Below, one piece after another: positions 57,226 to 64,000 of a DNA stretch of 64,000 nucleotides (position 1 is the first letter of the stretch; each line of letters begins with the position of its first letter). This DNA comes from Bordetella parapertussis (GTDB lineage: Bacteria > Pseudomonadota > Gammaproteobacteria > Burkholderiales > Burkholderiaceae_B). The notes beneath the pieces were generated by a model. It searched no databases and was not told the origin of the DNA. It was given only the letters and a program-made list of their open reading frames with translations. The translations under genes were made by a program, and so were the position numbers. Location of the stretch: NCBI GenBank assembly GCA_945883615.1, contig CAMCYB010000001.1, positions 1 through 64,000 on the forward strand, given 5' to 3'.

Positions 57226-58083
57226 ATGATGAAGCAATTGCCTGATACCCGCCCCCCCCTCACACTCATTTTCGGGGTTTTTGACCCCACTGGTGCCCAA
57301 GGCCTACCCGCTGATGCCGTAACCTGCGCAGTTTGGGGTTGTCACGCCCTTGGGGTATTAACCGGTACAACCCTTGCTGATTCCTCAGGTTCACATCAAA
57401 CTGACCCTATTATCGCTGAAGAAATCGACGAGCAGGCACGTACCCTGCTTGAAGATATGCAAATTTCTGCATTTAAAGTCGGCGCGTTGTTTTCTCCCGA
57501 GGCGGCGAGCGTTATTGCCCAAGTTATTGCTGACTATGACGAAGCCCCCATGGTTTTGCATTTAGGCGAGAGCTACACCGCCCCAGAGACCAGCGGCGAC
57601 CCCGACGAGTACGACGTCATGGTGGGGGCAACCCTTGAGTTGCTTTTGCCTCAAACGCACATTGTTGTGATTGACGAAGCCCGTTTAAAGCATTGGTTTA
57701 ACGACGACGTGATTGAACACCTTGAAGGGGCAACAGGCCCCAGCGAGCTCTTAACTTTAGGGGCTGATTGGGCTTTGGTGCTTAACCACACACAGCGCCC
57801 GGGGCATCAAGTCAATTTACTACTCGGTCCAGATAATCAGACTTATAGCTGGGCCACTTGGCCTCGCCCCCATCGGGTTCAAGATATCAGTGGTTTAGTG
57901 GCGACAGCGGTTACGGCCGGCCTTGCCCAAGGCTTAGCGGCTGTGCAAGCGTGCGAACAGGCTTGCGCTTACGCCACCTTAACTCTTGAACATGCTTTCC
58001 AGGCTGGTATGGGGGCTCGCACGGCGCAACGATTTATTCCATTTAAAGTGGCTCAGGCAAAATTGCCAACACAAGAAAATTAA
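57226..58083 (+). CDS. ThiD-like hydroxymethylpyrimidine kinase homologue, divergent
   Basis: The 285-residue protein has the ribokinase-like fold of HMP/HMP-P kinase: LIFGVFDPTGAQGLPADAVTCAV (compare GxDPSGGAGIQAD), then GCHALGVLTGTTLAD and AFKVGALFSPEA. The C-terminal signature HGTGC, which forms the anion hole with its Cys in ThiD, is not recognisable; the position reads VQDISGLVATAV. Position directly before thiE, 4 bp apart, supports a thiamine role, but catalysis of both ThiD phosphorylations is doubtful. It diverges from the rubredoxin operon. Confidence 0.8.
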   Translation: MMKQLPDTRPPLTLIFGVFDPTGAQGLPADAVTCAVWGCHALGVLTGTTLADSSGSHQTDPIIAEEIDEQARTLLEDMQISAFKVGALFSPEAASVIAQVIADYDEAPMVLHLGESYTAPETSGDPDEYDVMVGATLELLLPQTHIVVIDEARLKHWFNDDVIEHLEGATGPSELLTLGADWALVLNHTQRPGHQVNLLLGPDNQTYSWATWPRPHRVQDISGLVATAVTAGLAQGLAAVQACEQACAYATLTLEHAFQAGMGARTAQRFIPFKVAQAKLPTQEN

Positions 58084-58087
58084 CCCG

Positions 58088-58822
58088 ATGACAAACCGAC
58101 CCAACGCACTGTCTGTCAGCCAACGCCCGACTTTTCCTAAAGGCTTATACGGCATCACACCCGACTGGCAAGATATCGAAAAGCTTGATGATGCCATTCA
58201 CGCGGCTGCGGCGGGTGGCATGACAGTTGTGCAGTTGCGTAACAAAACGGCTGACCCCAGTACGCGCTTAGCTTTTGCGCAGCGGTTACTCAAAACGTGC
58301 CGTAGCTTAGGGGTTTTATTTATCTTAAATGATGACTGGCGCTTGGTTCAACAGCTTGGCGAAGTGGGGCCTATTGGCGTACATATCGGTCGCGATGACG
58401 GTGACAGCCAAAGTGTTAGAGCGGCGTTAGGTGACGCAATTGTTTTGGGTGTATCTTGTTATGATGACTTTGACCGTGCTGTTGCCGCCGCCCAAGCCAT
58501 TTCGACCGCAACCTCGACCGAAACCTCAGCCGGAACCCTAACTGGGCCAACCGTCGACTATGTCGCGTTTGGCGCGATGTTTGCCTCAAACACCAAGCCC
58601 GGTGCACCACCCGCGTCATTACAAGTTTTGACGCAAGCTCGCCAGCATTGGCCACACGATAGCAAGCGACCGGCGCTCGTGGCAATAGGGGGCATTACAG
58701 TTAACAACGCTTCTTTGGTTATAAAGGCTGGTGCTGAATCACTTGCCGTCGCAGGTGGCCTTTTTTTAAGCCCCCATATCGAACAAACTGCACGCCAATT
58801 TACAGAGATCATTCACCAATGA
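58088..58822 (+). CDS. thiE: thiamine-phosphate synthase
   Basis: The 244-residue TIM-barrel enzyme joins HMP-PP and thiazole phosphate. It has GLYGITPD, MTVVQLRNK, LFILNDDWRL, GVHIGRDDGD, VDYVAFGAMFAS and VAIGGITVNN. A short Ser/Thr-rich insertion (STATSTETSAGTLTGPT) before VDYVAFG is encoded by 12-bp repeats at 58502-58537. The ATG at 58088 is chosen over an in-frame ATG at 57986, which lies inside the preceding gene and adds non-family residues. Confidence 0.93.
   Translation: MTNRPNALSVSQRPTFPKGLYGITPDWQDIEKLDDAIHAAAAGGMTVVQLRNKTADPSTRLAFAQRLLKTCRSLGVLFILNDDWRLVQQLGEVGPIGVHIGRDDGDSQSVRAALGDAIVLGVSCYDDFDRAVAAAQAISTATSTETSAGTLTGPTVDYVAFGAMFASNTKPGAPPASLQVLTQARQHWPHDSKRPALVAIGGITVNNASLVIKAGAESLAVAGGLFLSPHIEQTARQFTEIIHQ
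58502..58537 (+). repeat. three 12-bp tandem repeats inside thiE
   Basis: TCGACCGCAACC, TCGACCGAAACC and TCAGCCGGAACC follow each other in phase; a more diverged unit may follow. They encode an extra Ser/Thr-rich loop in ThiE and keep the frame. Confidence 0.7.
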
Positions 58823-58912
58823 GTCACGTAACAACTTAAATAGAGGCTTTTTAAAGGCTACTCTATCTCAGTACAAAATCTGGTCAACAATAATTTTGGA
58901 GCGCTACCGTAC

Positions 58913-60205
58913 ATGACGACAACCAACGCAAGCCTTTTTGAACGCGCCTGTTTAAGTATTCCGGGCGGGGTCAATTCGCCCGTGCGTGCCTTCAAATCGG
59001 TTGGGGGCACCCCACGGTTTGTGGCACGCTCATTTGGCCCGCACTTTTGGGACGCTGAGGGCAAACAATACATCGACTACATCGGTTCGTGGGGCCCAGC
59101 TATTTTGGGTCATGCCCACCCTGAGGTTGTTAAAGCAGTGCAAGATGCAGCCGTTAACGGTATGTCGTATGGCGCACCGACCGAGGCCGAGGTCATCATG
59201 GCTGAAACCCTGATCGCCCGCATGCCCTCTATTGAGCAAGTCAGGCTGGTCAGCTCTGGCACTGAAGCCACCATGAGCGCCATTCGATTGGCTCGCGGCG
59301 CCACAGGGCGCCCAAAGATTATTAAATTTGAAGGGTGTTATCACGGCCATGCTGACAGCCTACTGGTCAAAGCCGGTTCAGGGTTACTGACGTTTGGCAA
59401 CCCCACTTCTGCCGGCGTTCCCCCTGAGTTTGTAGCCCACACGATTGTGCTTGACTTCAACGATACGGGCGCTGTTGAAGCCGCCTTTAAAGAATACAGC
59501 ACCCAAATTGCCTGTGTCATTGTTGAGCCGATGGCCGGCAATATGAATTTAGTCAAACCTTTACCTGGCTTTTTAGAATGCCTGCGTGAGCAATGTACAC
59601 AACACGGTGCGATTTTAATTTTTGATGAAGTCATGACAGGTTTTCGGGTTGGGCCACAGGGCGTGCAAGGCTTAACCGGCGTCACACCCGACCTCACGAC
59701 TTTAGCTAAAGTGATTGGTGGCGGCATGCCAATTGGGGCCTTTGGTGGCCGCAAAGATATTATGCAAAACTTGGCACCCGTTGGGGCGGTTTACCAAGCC
59801 GGCACCTTGTCGGGTAACCCAGTAGCGGTTGCAGCCGGTTTAAAGACCCTTGAGCTATTGGCTGCACCCGGCTTCTACGAGCGGCTCTCAGCCTCGACTA
59901 CGGCACTGATGCAAGGTATGGTTGAGCGTGCCCACGCGCATCACATTGCCTTTAACGCTGACAGTGAGGGGGGTATGTTTGGTATGTACTTTTCAGAAAA
60001 CATACCGACTTGTCTCGCCGATGTGTCGTCATCAGACATTGCAATGTTCAATCGTTTCTTTCATTTGATGCTCGATCAAGGGGTATACCTCGCGCCTTCA
60101 GCTTACGAGGCGGGCTTTGTATCAGCCATGCACAACGATCAAATTATTCAAACCACGCTTGACGCGGCAGACCATGCATTTAAAGAATTAAAAACGAACG
60201 CTTAA
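58913..60205 (+). CDS. hemL: glutamate-1-semialdehyde 2,1-aminomutase
   Basis: The 430-residue PLP enzyme makes 5-aminolevulinate for tetrapyrrole synthesis. It shows [12 protein letters not shown] at the start, [31 protein letters not shown] and the PLP-binding Lys in [16 protein letters not shown]. Its length is normal. It follows thiE by 90 bp. Confidence 0.97.
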   Translation: MTTTNASLFERACLSIPGGVNSPVRAFKSVGGTPRFVARSFGPHFWDAEGKQYIDYIGSWGPAILGHAHPEVVKAVQDAAVNGMSYGAPTEAEVIMAETLIARMPSIEQVRLVSSGTEATMSAIRLARGATGRPKIIKFEGCYHGHADSLLVKAGSGLLTFGNPTSAGVPPEFVAHTIVLDFNDTGAVEAAFKEYSTQIACVIVEPMAGNMNLVKPLPGFLECLREQCTQHGAILIFDEVMTGFRVGPQGVQGLTGVTPDLTTLAKVIGGGMPIGAFGGRKDIMQNLAPVGAVYQAGTLSGNPVAVAAGLKTLELLAAPGFYERLSASTTALMQGMVERAHAHHIAFNADSEGGMFGMYFSENIPTCLADVSSSDIAMFNRFFHLMLDQGVYLAPSAYEAGFVSAMHNDQIIQTTLDAADHAFKELKTNA

Positions 60206-60249
60206 ATACCAAAACTTAAAAATCTAACCCTTATTAAAAAAGGTTCATC

Positions 60250-61485
60250 ATGGCAGTCAACCTTGTTATTCCAGATCGCGCTGCAGTGCACCCTGTTGCA
60301 GGGGTCGAAATTGGTATCGCTTCTGCAGGCATTCGTAAGATTGGTAAAAAAGATCTAACGGTTTTTCGTCTCGCTGCGGGCACAACCGTAGCCGGCGTAT
60401 TTACCACCAATCGTTTTAAAGCCGCGCCCGTGCAAGTGTGCGAAACACACTTGGCACCCGTAGACGGCGCAGCCCACATTCGCGCCTTAATCATCAACAC
60501 CGGTAATGCCAATGCAGGAACCGGTGCAACGGGGTTGCACGTTGCAAATGAAACCTGCGAAACCGTGGCTCAGCTGCTGGGCATTGAAGCACAATCAGTC
60601 TTACCTTTTTCAACGGGCGTCATTTTAGAACCGCTTTCTCTTGAAAAAATCAAAACCGCTTTACCTGCTGCAATTGCCGACTTTTCAGCTAATCATTGGT
60701 TTGATGCAGCCCACAGCATTATGACGACTGATACGCTTCCAAAAATTTATTCCACCCAAATCGTTGTGGGTGGCCACACCGTCACCATCACGGGCGTCAG
60801 CAAAGGTGCCGGCATGATTCGCCCCAATATGGCGACCATGCTGGGTTACTTAGCCACTGATGCGGGCATTGCTGCACCCCTGATGAAAGGTTTAGCGCAA
60901 GACCTAGCAAACCATTCTTTTAACCGTATTACAGTTGATGGCGACACCTCAACCAACGACTCATTCATACTGATGGCTACCGGTCAAAGTGGTTTATTAG
61001 TTCAAACCATTCAAGACCCACATTTTGAGTTGCTCAAGCAAGCCCTCATCGTTGCCGCCCGCGATTTGGCACAAAAAATTGTGCGCGACGCTGAAGGTGC
61101 GACTAAATTTATGACCATAGCGGTTGAACAAGCAGGCAGCACTGCCGAGGCCTTAAAAGTTGCTTACGCCATTGCGCATTCCCCCTTAGTTAAAACCGCT
61201 TTTTTTGCGTCAGACCCTAATCTTGGCCGCATTTTGGCGGCCATCGGTTATGCCGGCATTGACGATCTTGATGTGAACCACGTCAAGCTCTGGTTAGGTG
61301 ACGTCTTAGTCGCACAAGAGGGCGGCCGCCACCCTGATTACCGCGAACAAGATGGGCAACGTATTATGAAAGAGGCTGAAATTTTAGTGCGTGTGGCGCT
61401 GGGTCGTGGCCATGTCAACGATACGGTATACACCTGCGATTTTTCTCATGAATACGTCACCATCAACGCTGACTATCGGTCATAA
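60250..61485 (+). CDS. argJ: bifunctional glutamate N-acetyltransferase / amino-acid acetyltransferase
   Basis: The 411-residue self-cleaving enzyme transfers acetyl from N-acetylornithine to glutamate in the cyclic arginine pathway. The autoproteolysis site lies in [17 protein letters not shown], where cleavage before Thr yields alpha and beta chains. [23 protein letters not shown] and the C-terminal ending [12 protein letters not shown] are typical. Confidence 0.96.
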   Translation: MAVNLVIPDRAAVHPVAGVEIGIASAGIRKIGKKDLTVFRLAAGTTVAGVFTTNRFKAAPVQVCETHLAPVDGAAHIRALIINTGNANAGTGATGLHVANETCETVAQLLGIEAQSVLPFSTGVILEPLSLEKIKTALPAAIADFSANHWFDAAHSIMTTDTLPKIYSTQIVVGGHTVTITGVSKGAGMIRPNMATMLGYLATDAGIAAPLMKGLAQDLANHSFNRITVDGDTSTNDSFILMATGQSGLLVQTIQDPHFELLKQALIVAARDLAQKIVRDAEGATKFMTIAVEQAGSTAEALKVAYAIAHSPLVKTAFFASDPNLGRILAAIGYAGIDDLDVNHVKLWLGDVLVAQEGGRHPDYREQDGQRIMKEAEILVRVALGRGHVNDTVYTCDFSHEYVTINADYRS

Positions 61486-61491
61486 ATAAGT

Positions 61492-62385
61492 ATGAATGCA
61501 TCAAACTCAAATCAACAGTCAGTCGGTGACTTAACCACCTTACTTGCTCGCGCCGAACGCGTTCTTGAACAACTCGAGCACTGGTTACCCCCCGCCCCGT
61601 TGCCAACTGATTGGTCTGCCCATGCGTTTCGTTGGCGCAGGCGCGGTCAAGGTCATGGCTGGCTTGACCCGATTAATCACGTGCACATCATTCATGCAAG
61701 CGACTTACAACACATTACCCGTCAAAAAGAAACGCTTGACCGCAACACCCTACAATTTATACAAGGCAAACCTGCCAATCACGTCTTAATGACGGGTTCA
61801 CGGGGAACCGGTAAAAGCTCACTGGTTAAAGCAATGCTTGATCGTTACGCCGACCAGGGCTTGCGTTTAATTGAAGTCGATAAAACCGATATGGTTGATT
61901 TGTCAGATATTGTTGATTTGGTGGCTCATCGACCCGAACGTTTTATTGTGTTTTGTGACGACTTGTCTTTCGATGAAGGTGAGATCGGTTACAAAGCACT
62001 CAAGTCTGTTCTTGATGGGTCAGCCTCGGCAACGGGGCACAACATATTGGTATATGCCACGTCAAACCGTCGACACTTAATGCCAGAATACATGCACGAA
62101 AACCTACAAGCAAAGCATCAAGCCGATGGTGAAGTGCACCCAGGTGAAACCGTAGAAGAAAAAATCTCACTCTCTGAACGCTTTGGTTTGTGGTTATCGT
62201 TTTACCCCTTTAGGCAAGACGATTATTTAGATATCGTGGCGCATTGGCTTAAAACGCTTGGTTGCACGCCTGAAGATATTGCCGCAGCGCGCACAGAAGC
62301 ATTGCAATGGACAATCGCACGGGGTTCTCGCTCGGGTCGCGTTGCATGGCATTTCGCACGCGACTGGGCCGCACGACATGTCTGA
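61492..62385 (+). CDS. DUF815-family AAA ATPase
   Basis: The 297-residue protein has Walker A MTGSRGTGKSSLVKAML near residue 105, Walker B RFIVFCDDLSFDE and a sensor-like YATSNRRHLMPEY. This matches DUF815, an AAA family of unknown cellular role, conserved in Burkholderiales next to mutT and argJ. It begins 6 bp after argJ and overlaps mutT by 8 bp. Confidence 0.9.
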   Translation: MNASNSNQQSVGDLTTLLARAERVLEQLEHWLPPAPLPTDWSAHAFRWRRRGQGHGWLDPINHVHIIHASDLQHITRQKETLDRNTLQFIQGKPANHVLMTGSRGTGKSSLVKAMLDRYADQGLRLIEVDKTDMVDLSDIVDLVAHRPERFIVFCDDLSFDEGEIGYKALKSVLDGSASATGHNILVYATSNRRHLMPEYMHENLQAKHQADGEVHPGETVEEKISLSERFGLWLSFYPFRQDDYLDIVAHWLKTLGCTPEDIAAARTEALQWTIARGSRSGRVAWHFARDWAARHV

Positions 62386-63361
62386 TGCTGCGTTACCCAA
62401 CGAGCCGATCACTGATGTAGCCGTTGGTTTAATTGAACAAGCTGATGGTCATATTTTGTTTGGTCAGCGACCAGAAGGCAAACCTTGGTCGGGTTGGTGG
62501 GAATTGCCTGGCGGCAAACTCGAACTGGGTGAAACCGCTGCACAAGCCCTCAATCGTGAGCTCAAAGAAGAGCTCGGCATTGAAGTGACCGAGTCTAGGC
62601 CCTGGGTCACGCGGGTGCATCGTTACCCCACCACAACTGTGCGCCTGGCCTTTCATCGCGTCACAGGCTGGTTGGGTGAACCAAAAGGTTTAGAAAACCA
62701 GCAACTTCGTTGGTTAAGCCCTGCCATCGCCCTGCAAACTGAGCATTTATTACCTGCCACTTACCCGCCCCTAAAGTGGTTAACTTTTCCCGAAATCTAT
62801 GCCATCAGTTCGGTGTGTGCCACGCAGACCTCACACATCAGCTCTTTTTTAAAAAGACTTGAACGTGGCTTAGCAAACGGCATCAAACTTTTGCAATGGC
62901 GCGAGCCGAGTTGGTCAAACGAAGACAAGCAACACGAACAAACGTTTAAAACTGTTTTAAGCCTGTGTCATCAAGCTGGGGCGCGAGTTCTTGTCAATAG
63001 TGCGCATCCACAAGCATGGTGGCAAATGGCTGATGGTGTGCATTTACGTCAACGCGATGCCACAAGCCTACAAAAACGACCTGAGCTACCTGCAAGCCAC
63101 TGGGTAGCCGTATCAACCCACAACACCGACGAGCTGAACCATGCACGTGACTTAGAGGCTGATTTTGTAACGTTAAGCCCCGTGCAAACAACCACCTCGC
63201 ACCCTGGCGCAAAAGTGTTGGGTTGGCATGACTTTGGTGTGATACAAGCCCAAGCGGGTGTACCTGTTTATGCACTAGGGGGCTTGTCGCCCAGCGATTT
63301 ATTTTTGGCTCGTCGCCACGGGGCGCACGGGGTTGCCGGCATTGGCCATTTCTTGACTTGA
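62378..63361 (+). CDS. mutT: Nudix hydrolase (MutT-like) fused to a TenI/ThiE-like domain
   Basis: Of the 327 residues, about 1-135 form a MutT-type Nudix domain with a full Nudix box (GGKLELGETAAQALNRELKEELGI starts at G and has the RELKEEL core), which sanitises 8-oxo-dGTP. Residues about 150-327 form a ThiE/TenI-like barrel: LLQWREPSW, LVNSAHPQAW, ADGVHLRQRD, SVSTHN-like VAVSTHNTDEL and VYALGGLSPSD. Such fusions are known in proteobacteria; the role of the second domain is unclear. The ATG at 62378 overlaps the upstream stop by 8 bp; the 3' end overlaps the convergent efflux gene by 63 bp. Confidence 0.92.
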   Translation: MSDAALPNEPITDVAVGLIEQADGHILFGQRPEGKPWSGWWELPGGKLELGETAAQALNRELKEELGIEVTESRPWVTRVHRYPTTTVRLAFHRVTGWLGEPKGLENQQLRWLSPAIALQTEHLLPATYPPLKWLTFPEIYAISSVCATQTSHISSFLKRLERGLANGIKLLQWREPSWSNEDKQHEQTFKTVLSLCHQAGARVLVNSAHPQAWWQMADGVHLRQRDATSLQKRPELPASHWVAVSTHNTDELNHARDLEADFVTLSPVQTTTSHPGAKVLGWHDFGVIQAQAGVPVYALGGLSPSDLFLARRHGAHGVAGIGHFLT

Positions 63362-64000
63362 CCACCCGCCCCCTAGGGCTGAAATGAGCTGCACACTGGC
63401 AGCCAAGCGCTCGCCCATCAAACTAATTTGGGTGCGTTCATTATTGAGGGCAGTGGTTTCTAATATCGCCACGCTCAAGTAATCTACCAAGCCTTGTTCA
63501 TATTGATTGAGCGACAAACGGACCGCCTCACGCGCGGCATCAACAGCGATACGCTGCACGACTTGCTCACGCGCCTGAACTGTTAATTGCACCATGGCAT
63601 TGTCTACTTCCTGAATAGCATTTAAAACGGTCAAACGATAAGCCGCAGCTTGGGCGTTAAAATTTGCTTGCGCTTGTTCGACCCTCGATTTGCGCAGCCC
63701 CCCATCAAACAAACTCAATGCAAGCGCAGGGCCAAGCGCCCACACCTGTGCGGGCGCACTAAACCATTGAGCATAACTAGCAGTTTGAAAGCCAAAGTTA
63801 CCCCCTAAGGTGACATCTGGAAACCAAGCTGCCGTCGCCACGCCGATTTGAGCATTCGCAGCCACCACGTTACGCTCGGCGCCGACAATATCAGGGCGAC
63901 GTTCAAGCAAGGTCGAGGGCAGACCAACCGGTATAGTGGGCGGTTGTATCAACCAGTTTACATGCGGTTCAATGGTGAGTTGTGAGGGTGGGCGACCCAG
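63299..64000 (-). CDS. RND efflux outer-membrane lipoprotein, NodT family, C-terminal part (cut by window edge)
   Basis: The frame is open to the right edge and reads LGRPPSQLTIEP, then PVGLPSTLLERRPDIVGAERNVVAANAQIGVATAAWFPDVTL, the second repeat of TolC-like outer-membrane factors. Long helices follow (QAQANFNAQAAAYRLTVLNAIQEVDNAM; EAVRLSLNQYEQGLVDYLSVA). These are the barrel/tunnel helices of RND efflux systems. The N-terminal half, including any lipobox, lies outside the window. Its 3' end overlaps mutT tail-to-tail by 63 bp, which is unusually long. Confidence 0.9.
   Translation of the reverse strand: MGRPPSQLTIEPHVNWLIQPPTIPVGLPSTLLERRPDIVGAERNVVAANAQIGVATAAWFPDVTLGGNFGFQTASYAQWFSAPAQVWALGPALALSLFDGGLRKSRVEQAQANFNAQAAAYRLTVLNAIQEVDNAMVQLTVQAREQVVQRIAVDAAREAVRLSLNQYEQGLVDYLSVAILETTALNNERTQISLMGERLAASVQLISALGGGWSSQEMANAGNPVRPVATSQK

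Overview
The window reads as part of a betaproteobacterial chromosome of the order Burkholderiales, most like the Alcaligenaceae branch, with moderate GC judged by eye rather than counted. The evidence is gene content and order: rplM-rpsI-argC-erpA, nrdA-nrdB (class Ia) followed by a Lys/Ala-rich histone H1-like protein, prmA-accC-accB-aroQ with a DUF3426 zinc-ribbon protein and a PfkB kinase, rubredoxin-yqgE-ruvX-pyrR-pyrB-pyrX-plsC, and tyrS / M23 peptidase / anmK. From about 14 kb to the right edge nearly everything is core housekeeping. No stretch longer than 300 bases lacks a gene.

The accessory part is bases 1-13961. It opens with the right end of an IS3-family element that has removed the 5' part of a MetE-type methionine synthase gene, followed by tRNA-Ser(GGA). 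Then comes an apparent catabolic locus: a three-subunit molybdenum hydroxylase (large subunit at 1270-3390; [2Fe-2S] and FAD subunits at 6207-7599), a divergent dihydrodipicolinate-synthase-fold protein, a 3-hydroxyanthranilate 3,4-dioxygenase-like enzyme, a complete branched-chain-type ABC importer (binding protein, two permeases, two ATPases) and an aspartate-dehydrogenase-like protein. A divergently oriented hipBA toxin-antitoxin pair sits between the large hydroxylase subunit and its partners. The substrate cannot be read from sequence; an N-heteroaromatic or amino-aromatic acid taken up by the importer is the simplest inference. This locus is the best candidate for an undescribed system.

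13988-25073 is mostly minus strand: ribE-ribD-nrdR-glyA (riboflavin, ribonucleotide-reductase repressor, serine hydroxymethyltransferase), a PEBP protein and tyrS, then the plus-strand M23 peptidase and anmK, then erpA, argC, rpsI and rplM with a hairpin in the rplM leader. 25285-32051 holds pmbA, darP, an esterase, a Pat-like acetyltransferase with a reduced ATP-grasp domain, and gltX. The nrdAB promoter (32143-32208) carries two well-matched NrdR boxes, so the repressor encoded at 15939-16409 has an evident target in the same window.

36723-50322 holds the H1-like protein, a YggT protein, a glycine-zipper lipoprotein, a PfkB kinase, DUF3426, prmA, accC/accB, aroQ, a TlpA thioredoxin, mpl, yqiA, an RNase II-like enzyme, a TonB-like protein and aroE. 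50405-64000 holds lptG, apaH, plsC, the pyrimidine cluster, thiD-like/thiE, hemL, argJ, a DUF815 ATPase, a Nudix-TenI fusion and the C-terminal part of an RND outer-membrane factor cut by the window edge.

A recurring peculiarity is short tandem repeats, mostly of 12 bp: inside the FAD subunit gene (7365-7448), at the livF stop (13069-13116), inside the DUF3426 gene (40296-40379) and inside thiE (58502-58537), plus an 8-bp array upstream of ribE (14632-14695). The coding arrays keep frame and add four-residue repeats to the proteins.
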